Made by a program: the position numbers and the translations under genes. Of a stretch of 64,000 nucleotides of DNA, positions 1 through 8,628 are shown one piece after another. Source of the DNA: Nocardia paucivorans NBRC 100373 (lineage in GTDB: Bacteria > Actinomycetota > Actinomycetes > Mycobacteriales > Mycobacteriaceae); NCBI RefSeq assembly GCF_000308675.1, contig NZ_BAGE01000040.1, positions 62,001 through 126,000 of the forward strand, in the 5' to 3' direction. How positions within the stretch are numbered: position 1 is the first letter of the stretch; each line of letters opens with the position of its first letter. The notes beneath the pieces are model-generated. The model ran no database searches. It was not told the origin of the DNA and saw nothing but the letters and a program-made list of their open reading frames with translations.

Positions 1-2
1 CA

Positions 3-689
3 GTGGGAGCTGCTCGTTCGAGGCGCCTCCGTACTGCATTCGCCGCATTGATCACCTCGCCGGAGGTATCGCTGTGGGATATCGTCGGCGGTGGGCGTGG
101 TCTGGTGGACGTGGCATCGCCGCATCTGCTGTATGTCGTGGTGTATTCCCTGACCCGGGACGTACCGCTCGCGGTGTGCTCGGCGCTGCTCTGGAGCGCA
201 GGCCTGGTACTGACGCGCGTGATCACCCGACAACCACGCCGGCAGTCGGCCGTCGGCCTGGTGCTGGTGGCGATATCAGGGCTGTTGGTCCTCACAACCG
301 GCCATGAGACCGACTTCTACCTGCCGCACATACTGCGCAGCACGGCATGGGGTGCACTACTTTTGCTGTCGCTACTCGGTCGCCACCCCCTCGTCGGTGT
401 ACTCGTCGGTCCCGCGATCGGGGTACCCGACTGGCGCAAGGATCGGATTCTGCTGCGTGCCTATCGACAGTGCACCGCCATCTGGGCGGGGGTGGTCGTC
501 ATCCGTACGGCGGTGCACGTGTCGCTCTACTTCGCGAACAATGTCGTCGCCCTGGGGATCGCGCACATTCTCATGGGCGTTCCACTGTTCACCGTCATGG
601 TGTATGTCATCCTACGCATTCTGCGTCGCGGCCACGCCGCCTACCGGGCCGGGCATCCCACGGCCTCGACATCGGCTTTGGACACGTAA
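3..689 (+). CDS. DUF3159-type integral membrane protein
   Basis: About 228 residues with five or six hydrophobic helices. A glycine-rich start (DIVGGGRGLVDVASPHLLYV) and a central RHPLVGVLVGP segment match the layout I know for actinobacterial DUF3159 membrane proteins of unknown function. The GTG at base 3 is the first start visible, and the true start could lie before the window, so the N-terminus is uncertain. The last 49 bases overlap the end of the convergent secreted-protein gene. No catalytic motif is visible; an inner-membrane location is inferred from the helices. Confidence 0.7.
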   Translation: MGAARSRRLRTAFAALITSPEVSLWDIVGGGRGLVDVASPHLLYVVVYSLTRDVPLAVCSALLWSAGLVLTRVITRQPRRQSAVGLVLVAISGLLVLTTGHETDFYLPHILRSTAWGALLLLSLLGRHPLVGVLVGPAIGVPDWRKDRILLRAYRQCTAIWAGVVVIRTAVHVSLYFANNVVALGIAHILMGVPLFTVMVYVILRILRRGHAAYRAGHPTASTSALDT

Positions 690-1885
690 CGGACCCGGGG
701 ATAGTACGACCCCATACTCGATTCCGGGTCAGCGGGATCGGCATTCTGGATCGAGTGCCGGAAATCACCGCTCGGGAGCATGTTCCGCATGATCAGCAGA
801 TCCGATCCGGAGTCGGTGGGCAGCCATCCGATGCCACACTCGCCGGTGGCGTTCGCCGGACGATCGCCCGAGGACGAGGCGACGATGGTATAGCCGCCAT
901 CGGAGTCCAGGGTCGTCTCGTCGTCGACAACACATGCGGTCACGGCGGTCGATGCGGGGTTGTTGCTGCACAGCGACCAGTACCGCACCTGACCCGAGCC
1001 CATGACCGGCTGTTTGTGATATGTGGCTGGAGTGCTCGGCATCCTTGCCTGGATCACCGCCACCCGACCCGGTTCGAGCAAGGTGGCGAGATACTTGTTG
1101 TCCGGGTTGGAATAGAGGCCACCACCGGCGAACGGTTGCCAGTCCGGCGCGTGTGGTGGCGTCTTTCGCCCGGACGACCGCATCACCTGTCCGGACGAGT
1201 GCGGGGCATGAGGGTCGTGGGACGCGGTCGGCGCGATGCACTCGGGCAGGTCCCGGTGCGTTCCGTCGGGCAGATTCACGGAGAGACGGGGAAGTCCTGC
1301 ACCGCCGGTGGCGTCGAAACCGGCATCGGGACGATATATCCGGTAGGCGACCGGGACATTACCGGTGATATCGCCCACATAGAGAGTATTGACCTCCGGA
1401 TTCGGTGGCGGCGCACTCCTCACGACCCGGACGGTGTATCCACGCGCCGAACCTTCACGGTCGGCACCGTCACCGAACGGGTTCACACTGCCGCTATCCG
1501 CGGCGATGGCCTGGTCGTTGAGTGACCCCACCACATCCCGCTCGGAGTAGGCGGTGTACGACATGTACCGCGCGTGCGGAAAGGCCCCGTGAATGGTCAG
1601 ACTCGCTCCGGGAATCGCCGGCAGAAAGGTCGTCCAGTAGTTGGCAAAGGTGTCCGGGAATGCGAAATTGATCGTATCGGCGCCTATCCGCGGACTCCAC
1701 CCACAGGCAAGGTTGGCCACGACATCACCATCGGGGGTGGCCCCCGCCGGGACGGTCCCCATCGTGGTCGATGCAACCACCGCGCACCCCAGCGCTATCG
1801 CGATGATCGCCGTCCGCACGCCATGACGCCGCCCATCCGGCGCGACATCGGTTCCCGATTCGACATATGTCTTCCCTATACCCAT
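641..1885 (-). CDS. Secreted protein of unknown function
   Basis: About 414 residues. A basic N-terminus followed by a hydrophobic helix (VRTAIIAIALGCAVVAST) and small residues ending near AGATP looks like a Sec signal peptide, so the mature protein should be outside the membrane. The rest is rich in Gly, Pro, Ser and Asp with several cysteines (CGWSP, PECIAP, WSLCSN, ACVVDD, GECGIG), possibly in disulfides. I do not recognise the family. The ATG at 1885 follows AGGAG by seven bases and is preferred over a TTG six bases upstream. It is transcribed away from the beta-lactamase-like lipoprotein, with a strong palindrome between them. Confidence 0.75.
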   Translation of the reverse strand: MGIGKTYVESGTDVAPDGRRHGVRTAIIAIALGCAVVASTTMGTVPAGATPDGDVVANLACGWSPRIGADTINFAFPDTFANYWTTFLPAIPGASLTIHGAFPHARYMSYTAYSERDVVGSLNDQAIAADSGSVNPFGDGADREGSARGYTVRVVRSAPPPNPEVNTLYVGDITGNVPVAYRIYRPDAGFDATGGAGLPRLSVNLPDGTHRDLPECIAPTASHDPHAPHSSGQVMRSSGRKTPPHAPDWQPFAGGGLYSNPDNKYLATLLEPGRVAVIQARMPSTPATYHKQPVMGSGQVRYWSLCSNNPASTAVTACVVDDETTLDSDGGYTIVASSSGDRPANATGECGIGWLPTDSGSDLLIMRNMLPSGDFRHSIQNADPADPESSMGSYYPRVRYVSKADVEAVGCPAR

Positions 1886-1931
1886 GGACAAACTCCTGGA
1901 CCATTCTCTTCAACTGGAGATTCGACAACCC

Positions 1932-1958
1932 ACTATAGACAAGCCTCTTGCCTATAGT
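1932..1958. promoter_or_regulatory. Near-perfect palindrome, probable operator
   Basis: ACTATAGACAAG (1932-1943) and CTTGCCTATAGT (1947-1958) are inverted repeats matching at 11 of 12 positions around a 3-bp centre. The site lies between the divergent starts at 1885 and 2098, where a dimeric repressor could control both genes. No regulator gene is adjacent, so the binding protein is unknown. Confidence 0.6.
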
Positions 1959-2097
1959 ATGGGCGTCAGCGCATCTCCGCGCCGGCGTCGGGATGATCTC
2001 GAAAGTCGCGAGGCCGACGCGCCCCGATCGCACCGACGATCGGAGGCGTTGCGTATGCCGAGCAGATGGATACGGACGAAGGACCGAAAGCTTGACG

Positions 2098-3303
2098 ATG
2101 GATTTTCTACGACTCCGGTTTCTCCGGATCGGAGGCCCACCGACCGAGCCCCTGGACGTGTCGCCGACCCTACGATGGCGGCGTGTAACCGTGGCGACCG
2201 CCATGGCCTTCGTGACAACCGCCTGCTCCGGTGAGGCGACCGTGGCAACACCCGACACTCTGCACGAATCACCTGCCACGGAAGCGGTCTTTCCCGGTGC
2301 GATATGGGAACGGGTGGCGCCATCGGACGTCGGCCTCGATCCCTCGAAACTGGAAACCCTCGTGTCGAAAGCCGCAGCGGCCGACTCGTCGTGCCTGGCC
2401 GTGGTACGGGACGGCAAGATCGTCATCGACGAGCACGGACCCGGACCGGATATGCCCCCTCGAGAGGCATTCTCGGTGACCAAGTCACTGACCGGACTCC
2501 TGGTGGGTGTGGCGGTCGGGCGTGGCGAGTTGTCCGTGTCCGACAAGGTCGCCGATTACATACCGCAGTGGCGGGGAACCCCCTCGGAGGCGGTGACGGT
2601 GGAACACCTTCTCACCAACACATCGGGTCGAGCATGGGACGCCGGCACCGATTACGGGCAGATGGCCATGCAGGCGACGGACAAATCGGCATTCGCCATA
2701 GGTCTCGGCCAAGAGGCCGCGCCGGGTACGACATGGGTCTACAACAACTCGGCGGTACAGGTGCTGGCGAAAGTACTCCATACAGCGACCGGGATACACC
2801 CGTCCGACTATGCCGCAGAGCATATCTTCGGCCCTCTCGGCATGAAGAACTCTCATCTGGGTCGCGACCGTTCAGGCGAAGCGATGACCTTCATGGGATT
2901 GCGCACCACCTGCCTCGATCTCGCCCGGCTCGGTCTCCTCATGCTCCACGAGGGAAACTGGAACGGCACGCAGATCGTGGACGCCGACTACGCTCGGGCC
3001 TCGGTGACCCCGAGCACCGACCTCAACCGCGGCTACGGTCGTCTGTGGTGGGTCAATGCCGAGGGACTCGTCGTCTCGCCCACTCTCGCGACCACCGGCC
3101 GAGATGATCGGAATACGATGATGGGGCCACTGGTCCCGAGCGCCTCGACCAATACCTTCTGGGCCCTGGGTTTCCAGAACCAGACTCTGGCCGTACTACC
3201 GGAATCGAATACGATCGCCGTCCGACTGGGTCCCGAACCATCCCCGCAAACACCTTTCGGTTTCCGCGAACTCACCACCGGTGTGCTCGAAGCGATACGG
3301 TGA
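2098..3303 (+). CDS. Beta-lactamase/esterase-fold serine hydrolase, probable lipoprotein
   Basis: 401 residues. The N-terminus carries a hydrophobic stretch ending in a lipobox-like FVTTAC (Cys43), suggesting a lipid-anchored surface protein. The domain belongs to the class C beta-lactamase/EstB/penicillin-binding family: SVTK at 126-129 is the SxxK nucleophile motif, YNNS is the YxN-type tyrosine motif, and EHLLTNTSG is a typical following segment. Members hydrolyse beta-lactams, small esters or peptides, and the substrate cannot be read from sequence. The ATG at 2098 leaves a plausible signal region. A palindrome at 1932-1958 lies upstream and a hairpin begins at the stop codon. Confidence 0.82.
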   Translation: MDFLRLRFLRIGGPPTEPLDVSPTLRWRRVTVATAMAFVTTACSGEATVATPDTLHESPATEAVFPGAIWERVAPSDVGLDPSKLETLVSKAAAADSSCLAVVRDGKIVIDEHGPGPDMPPREAFSVTKSLTGLLVGVAVGRGELSVSDKVADYIPQWRGTPSEAVTVEHLLTNTSGRAWDAGTDYGQMAMQATDKSAFAIGLGQEAAPGTTWVYNNSAVQVLAKVLHTATGIHPSDYAAEHIFGPLGMKNSHLGRDRSGEAMTFMGLRTTCLDLARLGLLMLHEGNWNGTQIVDADYARASVTPSTDLNRGYGRLWWVNAEGLVVSPTLATTGRDDRNTMMGPLVPSASTNTFWALGFQNQTLAVLPESNTIAVRLGPEPSPQTPFGFRELTTGVLEAIR

Positions 3304-3322
3304 CTCGCCCCTTCGGGCGAGT
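3303..3322 (+). terminator. Hairpin terminator after the beta-lactamase-like gene
   Basis: ACTCGCCC and GGGCGAGT form a perfect 8-bp stem around CTTC, starting at the last base of the stop codon. There is no U-tract, as is common for actinobacterial intrinsic terminators. Confidence 0.6.
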
Positions 3323-3411
3323 GCCCATATTCCGGCATCGACGTATCTCCGCGGCATCCTCGGAAAGATCCTCGACGGACGGGTCGTGTATTGCCGCCGA
3401 AGAATGTGTTA

Positions 3412-4320
3412 TCACCGTTTCTGTGGGGGGAAAAGCCAGGTCAATGCGGTAACACTCTTGTCGAAATACATCCTGTGCTCAGGGTGGAGCCCGTAGGCGA
3501 GGTCTTCGAAGACACTGCAGCGGGCATAGAACAGCGCACGGTCACCGATGGCCGGGTCGGCTGCGAATCGGGTTCGATAGCTGTCGAGCGCCGCGTCGAG
3601 GGCGGTGGGGCCCAGGTCACGGCAGATGAGACCGAAGTCGTAGGCCGCATCGACCATTGCCGCGTCGCTCCAGTCGATGATGCCGGAAACACGATGGGTT
3701 CGGGGATCGAGCAGGATATGCTCGACCCCCAGGTCGTTGTGGGAGAACACCGGACCCGCACCTTCGCTCGGAGGTGGGGTCGCGAGGAAGGACTCCACGG
3801 CCGGACGGTGTTGCTCCGGAACATGGTCGACGACGGCCGTGTAGTTGTCGACGGCCTCATCCAGCCATAGCCGTGGCGGCAGAACATCCTCATCGACGAG
3901 GTCGGCGATCTGCTCACGATCGGTCGTGTGCAGCACCGACAGCAGCTCCCCGAGCACCGCGGCGACGGAATCGGCGTGACCCGCCCTGATGGCGGCGGAC
4001 AGGCCGATCAGGGGTTGCCCGGCGAGTCGCCGATAGGCCAGGCACCCATGTTCGGCGGCGACGAAGAGCGGCCGAGGGACGGGTACCGGCGACAGCCGTG
4101 CCACGACGGTCAGCAGCCGGCTTTCCCTGCGCACCGATTCGGACCGACGACCCCGGTCCGGGTCCTTGCCGAAACGAACGATCAACTCGTGGTCGACCTC
4201 GTAGGAGATATTGTCCTGCCCCTCGCCGAGAAATGTCACCGAACCGACCTGGTAACCCGGTATGTGAGCGTGGACGAGGGCGATCACATCGGCAGGCGGG
4301 ACAAGTGGCTCTTCGTGCAT
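3412..4320 (-). CDS. Aminoglycoside/macrolide phosphotransferase-family kinase
   Basis: 302 residues with the APH kinase-like fold. GEGQDNISYEV is the nucleotide loop, LIVRFGKD holds the probable ATP lysine/arginine region, HNDLGVEHILLD is the Brenner motif with the catalytic Asp, and IIDWSDA is the metal-binding segment corresponding to DFG. Family members transfer phosphate from ATP to aminoglycosides, macrolides or small metabolites. The GEGQDN start is reminiscent of macrolide 2'-kinases, but resistance cannot be asserted. The ATG at 4320 begins the conserved region. It stands alone on the minus strand. Confidence 0.8.
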   Translation of the reverse strand: MHEEPLVPPADVIALVHAHIPGYQVGSVTFLGEGQDNISYEVDHELIVRFGKDPDRGRRSESVRRESRLLTVVARLSPVPVPRPLFVAAEHGCLAYRRLAGQPLIGLSAAIRAGHADSVAAVLGELLSVLHTTDREQIADLVDEDVLPPRLWLDEAVDNYTAVVDHVPEQHRPAVESFLATPPPSEGAGPVFSHNDLGVEHILLDPRTHRVSGIIDWSDAAMVDAAYDFGLICRDLGPTALDAALDSYRTRFAADPAIGDRALFYARCSVFEDLAYGLHPEHRMYFDKSVTALTWLFPPQKR

Positions 4321-4976
4321 TCCACGACCGTAACGATATGTCGTGCAACGGGCGAATCCACGCATCGATGGCGAAGCCTCGTTCACTTGATTTTCCCGAG
4401 CGGTCGAGATCGACCTCGCTGTGGTATCGAATACGATCGGGCCGCCCACAAGGTCGGTACCGGCGGGACCGGCTTCGACCATCTTCGCCGTATCATCCGC
4501 CGGGACCGCTGAGACACGATGGGATGAAGGCCGGTCGGCATCCGTGGGCGAGCCGGACCGATCGACAGCGATCACGGGGTTGCCGAATCCCCACCGAACT
4601 CGATACGCAACGTCGAAAGACTTCGACGCATCTTCAACCGACTCCATTTACGCTGCTCGGCCAGGGATTTCGGACATCGTTGCGGGGGAAAACGAACGCA
4701 CGCAAGGATATTCCGCTAATCTGCAACGCGTGCCGGTCCGGAACACCGAGGCTCGGCGAGTCCCGTTCGCGCACCGACGAACTCGTGACATCGACCGGGC
4801 ACCAGCGAGATGAGGAGGAGGCAAGGACTTCCGCGGCGTCATCGTTACCACGCCCGATCATCACGTCCCCCGGATCTTCCCTCGACCGGGTACCCGCCGG
4901 CGCGCCACGAATTGATCCAGTTGAACCGAACCGCCGTGTCTTCGGCACGGCGACTCATCGAAAGGCAGGTCCCACG
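4321..4976. other. Intergenic stretch without a recognised gene
   Basis: About 650 bases between the kinase start and the monooxygenase start. Open frames cross it, but none has a recognisable motif, a good ribosome-binding site or a product unlike random translation of GC-rich DNA. It should hold the divergent promoters of both flanking genes. Confidence 0.5.
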
Positions 4977-6620
4977 ATGACAACGACCTCGGCGTATTCC
5001 GCATCCCCGACCGGGCAGGAGGCTCGCGAGATCGACGCGGTCGTCGTCGGAGCCGGGTTCGCCGGCCTCTACATGCTGCACAGGTTACGGGGACTCGGTC
5101 TCTCGGTGCAGGTATACGAAGCGGGTGACGGACTCGGCGGCACGTGGTATTGGAACCGTTATCCCGGCGCACGCGTCGATGTGAAAAGCATGTACTACAA
5201 CTACTCCTTCGACCCGGAGCTCGAACAGGAGTGGGAGTGGACGGAGAAGTACCCGCCGCAGCCGGAGTTGCTCCGCTACATCAACCATGTCGCGGATCGC
5301 TTCGACCTGCGTAAGGACGTGCAATTACGGACCAGGGTCACCGCCGCGGTCTACGACGAGTCCACCGCCCGGTGGCAGATCACGACCGATCGAGGCGAGG
5401 TCGTCTCGGCGCGGTTCGCGATCATGGCGACGGGCTGCCTGTCGGTGCCGAAGATGGTGGAGATCCCGGGCATCGAGAAGTTCCGAGGCCGCAGTTTCCA
5501 CACCGGTAACTGGCCCGAGGAGGAGGTGGACTTCACCGGCCGGCGGGTCGCGGTGATCGGCACCGGCTCCTCCGGGGTGCAGGTCATCCCGCTCATCGCC
5601 GAAGCGGCCGAGGAACTCACCGTGTTCCAGCGAACCGCGAACTATGTTCTGCCCGCTCGCAATCACGCGATCGATCCCGAGTTCCAACGTGGGATCAAGT
5701 CCCGTTACCGCGAGGTACGCAAGGCCAACCGGGAATCGTCGTTCGGCATCGCGCAGCCCGAGGCCACCAAGGGGGCGCTCGAGGTCAGCGAAGAGGAGCG
5801 AAACGCCTTCTACCACCGGGTATGGTCGGACAAGGACAGCGAACTGGTCAGCATGCTGGTCGGATTCACGGACATACTCTCCAACGACGCCGCCAACGAG
5901 ACCGCCGCCCAGTTCATCCGCGACCGAATCGCCGAGATCGTGACGGATCCTGCTGTCGCCGCGCTACTTCAGCCCACCGGCTACTTCGGCGTCAAACGCC
6001 CGGTTCTGGGGACGAACTACTACGAGACCTTCAACCGTCCCAATGTCCGGCTCGTGGACGTTCGCGCGACCCCGCTCACCGAGATCACCGAGTCGGGACT
6101 CGCGACGACGCAGGAGAATTTCGAGTTCGACGATATCGTCTACGCCACCGGATTCGACGCGATGACCGGTGCACTGGACGCGGTCGACATTCGCGGTCGC
6201 GCAGGCGTGTCGTTGCGAGAGAAGTGGTCCGCCGGCCCGATCACCTATCTCGGTCTCGCCGTGGCAGGCTTTCCGAATCTCTTCACGATCACCGGCCCGG
6301 GCAGCCCCTCGGTTCTGTCGAACATGATGGTGTCCATCGAGCAACACGTCGACTGGATCGCGGACGCAATCGAAGCAATGCGCTCCAAGGGCGTTACGAC
6401 CATCGAGGCAGAACCCGACGCGGAGCGGGAATGGACGCGACACGTCGACGAAGTCGGTGATATGACGCTCTATCCGAAGGTGGACTCCTGGTATGTGGGG
6501 TCGAATGTGCCCGGTAAGCCGAGGGTCATGTACGCCTATATCGGCGGCGTCGGCGCATACCGTGAGAAATGCGACCAGGTCGCCGCCGACGACTACGCCG
6601 GTTTCACCCTGACTCGGTAA
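4977..6620 (+). CDS. Baeyer-Villiger flavin monooxygenase
   Basis: 547 residues. GAGFAG at 25-30 binds FAD and GTGSSG at 195-200 binds NADPH. FRGRSFHTGNW at 169-179 is the FxGxxxHTxxW fingerprint of type I Baeyer-Villiger monooxygenases, which insert one oxygen of O2 next to a ketone carbonyl to give esters or lactones. Length and the GTWYWNRYPGARVDV segment match the cyclohexanone/phenylacetone monooxygenase group. The ATG at 4977 follows AGGCAGG. The frame is open far upstream, but the sequence before 4977 has no homology-like character. A strong hairpin follows the stop. The substrate is unknown. Confidence 0.9.
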   Translation: MTTTSAYSASPTGQEAREIDAVVVGAGFAGLYMLHRLRGLGLSVQVYEAGDGLGGTWYWNRYPGARVDVKSMYYNYSFDPELEQEWEWTEKYPPQPELLRYINHVADRFDLRKDVQLRTRVTAAVYDESTARWQITTDRGEVVSARFAIMATGCLSVPKMVEIPGIEKFRGRSFHTGNWPEEEVDFTGRRVAVIGTGSSGVQVIPLIAEAAEELTVFQRTANYVLPARNHAIDPEFQRGIKSRYREVRKANRESSFGIAQPEATKGALEVSEEERNAFYHRVWSDKDSELVSMLVGFTDILSNDAANETAAQFIRDRIAEIVTDPAVAALLQPTGYFGVKRPVLGTNYYETFNRPNVRLVDVRATPLTEITESGLATTQENFEFDDIVYATGFDAMTGALDAVDIRGRAGVSLREKWSAGPITYLGLAVAGFPNLFTITGPGSPSVLSNMMVSIEQHVDWIADAIEAMRSKGVTTIEAEPDAEREWTRHVDEVGDMTLYPKVDSWYVGSNVPGKPRVMYAYIGGVGAYREKCDQVAADDYAGFTLTR

Positions 6621-6627
6621 CCGAGGC

Positions 6628-6665
6628 CCCGGGGTGGTCGACGCTGCACGGCGCGCCACCCCGGG
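6628..6665 (+). terminator. Strong hairpin after the Baeyer-Villiger monooxygenase
   Basis: CCCGGGGTGG (6628-6637) and CCACCCCGGG (6656-6665) are perfect 10-bp complementary arms with an 18-base loop, starting eight bases after the stop. Confidence 0.65.
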
Positions 6666-6807
6666 ATGCCGAAATCTCCACCTGAGGGGCAAGTACCCGA
6701 GTTCTACACAATCGAGCCACGGTAACGGATATGGGCGCACTCGGACTGCGCGTCGGTGGCGCCGGGATTCGAAACCGGTGGCGTGGTCGCGAGCAACGTG
6801 ATCTCTG

Positions 6808-8055
6808 TCAGATGAGACGCATCGGTGGGCACGCCGGAAACCGAACCGGTAGCGCCGCCAATGCGCGATGGAACTGCCCCTGCCGCCAAGGTAGTTGGTG
6901 CGCGGGCATTTGCGGGCGGATATCCGGCAGGGCGTCGAGTAGCATGTCGATGCCCTGCGAGGCAATCGTCCGAGCAAGAGACTGGGCCGGGCAACTGTGC
7001 GGGCCGGCGCCCCAGGCCAGGTGTGATCGATTACCCCTGCGGTCACCGGCCGCGACGGCGGGATCGTTGTTGCATGCGGCCAAACTGATGACCACCGGTT
7101 GATCGGCCGGTAGCCATGTATCGCCGACGAGTTGCGGCTGCCTGGGGTAGCTCACGCACCAGTTCGCCAGCGGCGGGTCTTCGAACAGCACCGCATCGAT
7201 GGCATCCCGGGTGGCCATGGCACCGCTGAGGACCTCTCCTCCGTATTGCTCGTCGGTCATCAACAGCAGCAGCGCATTGAGGATGAGATTGCAGGTCGGC
7301 TCCGTACCCATCGAGAACAGGAGCGCGGATTGGTTCACCATTTCCATGGGATCGAGCCCGTCCGGGTGCTGTAACAGCGCCGACGTCAGATCGTCGCCCG
7401 GTTCGGCCTCCTTCTGTTGGACAACACCGATCAACGCCTGAGTGAAACGCTGCTGTCCTTCTTCGGCGTCCACTCCCTCCAACATCGCCGCCATCCCGAA
7501 GTAGGCCTCGGCCGCGGCATCCTCGGGAAAGCCCATCAACTCACTCAGCACCCGAAAGGTCAACGGAAACGCATAGTCGGTTCGCAGGTCGGCGGTACCA
7601 CGTTCACAGAAGTCGTTGATCAGCGCATTGGCGATCCGGGTGACCGTGTCGTGCACCTTGTGCAGGTCGACGGTGTTCACTGCCGCGATGATGGTGCGGC
7701 GGTAACGTTCGTGTTCCAACCCCGCAGTACGCATCGCGTTCTGCCGGTAGCCCAACATCGGCAGCATCGGGGAGTCGGCGGGGGCGTTCTTCTCCCATCG
7801 GCGTGGATCGGCGGGAAAATGGGTCTCGTCGTTGAGGATTTGCATGGCCACCTGATAACCGATCACAAGTGTCGCCGGCACTCCCGGAGAAAGCTCGATC
7901 GGCACCAACGGGCCGTGACGTCGCATATCTTCGTAGAAACGATGTGGATCGGCCGCGAACGAAGGGGCGTCCAGCCGAATGTGCGAGTCGGCGGACGGCG
8001 GAGAACCGTGCGGGGCCAAGGACTCCTTCTGCAAAGCCGGATCTGTACTGCTCAA
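6808..8055 (-). CDS. Cytochrome P450 lacking a normal ExxR motif
   Basis: 415 residues. The heme loop is WGAGPHSCPAQ with ligand Cys355, and the I-helix segment is FSMGTEPT near 248-254. In the K helix, where nearly all P450s have ExxR, this protein reads DAVL (287-290) just before FEDPPLANW, so both invariant residues are changed. The PHxCPAQ loop and loss of ExxR recall the CYP157 family of actinomycetes, several of which are natural ExxR variants. A TTG at 8055 is the likely start because GGAGGGG lies seven bases upstream. No ferredoxin or reductase gene is adjacent. Substrate unknown. Confidence 0.85.
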   Translation of the reverse strand: MSSTDPALQKESLAPHGSPPSADSHIRLDAPSFAADPHRFYEDMRRHGPLVPIELSPGVPATLVIGYQVAMQILNDETHFPADPRRWEKNAPADSPMLPMLGYRQNAMRTAGLEHERYRRTIIAAVNTVDLHKVHDTVTRIANALINDFCERGTADLRTDYAFPLTFRVLSELMGFPEDAAAEAYFGMAAMLEGVDAEEGQQRFTQALIGVVQQKEAEPGDDLTSALLQHPDGLDPMEMVNQSALLFSMGTEPTCNLILNALLLLMTDEQYGGEVLSGAMATRDAIDAVLFEDPPLANWCVSYPRQPQLVGDTWLPADQPVVISLAACNNDPAVAAGDRRGNRSHLAWGAGPHSCPAQSLARTIASQGIDMLLDALPDIRPQMPAHQLPWRQGQFHRALAALPVRFPACPPMRLI

Positions 8056-8628
8056 CGCGTGACCCCTCCGCGTGGTGCCGTGTTGTCTCCCCTTCGTCCC
8101 ACTGCGGAACGTCCTGGCATCCTATGTATCGGCATGATGGGGCATGTTACCGGGAACAGTTGCATCACAGCATCTTTGATGTAACCAACGTTGCGACTCG
8201 TCGCACCCGTTGGCACCGGCAGTGTGTCGGCCCAGGATTCCGGACACCGCACCCGAGGCCATGGTCGGCTTCGCAAGACCGGAACGCTCCGGCGTGAACA
8301 CCGCTTGTTCCACCGAAACGCAAACACCGGTTCGTCGAAGCCGACCCATATTCCCGCACCGTCTCGAGAACCGATCGAAAACGACGTGATCACATACGGA
8401 TTGCATCATCGCCGCGCGATCGGCGATGGGTGCGAATCCCGATATCGGTCGGACCGAACCATCCCTGCCGGGTACCGCCGGCCCTACGCCGTAATCAGGT
8501 GTTTCGACGAGATCACCGCGGCGGAGTCGGTCGGCGACATCCGCAAAACGCGCTCGATGTCACGGTATTGCCGATTACGAGCAGCCCGAGGTGGTATACG
8601 AACTCGACCGTATTCCAGTGAGTAGGTG
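8056..8628. other. Intergenic region with an inverted repeat
   Basis: About 570 bases without a convincing gene. GTTGCATCA (8159-8167) and TGATGTAAC (8177-8185) form an inverted repeat matching at 8 of 9 positions with a 9-bp spacer, about 100 bases upstream of the P450 start. This may be an operator for the P450. The remainder shows nothing recognisable. Confidence 0.4.

Noticed and set aside
4098..4976. N-terminal extension of the Baeyer-Villiger monooxygenase
   Set aside because: The frame stays open, but the translation is Arg/Pro/Ser-rich, unlike a conserved domain, and overlaps the kinase gene on the other strand. A ribosome-binding site lies before the ATG at 4977.
8056..8628. Several small ORFs in the P450-epimerase interval
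   Set aside because: None has an SD, coding character or overlap with a neighbour; they look like chance frames.
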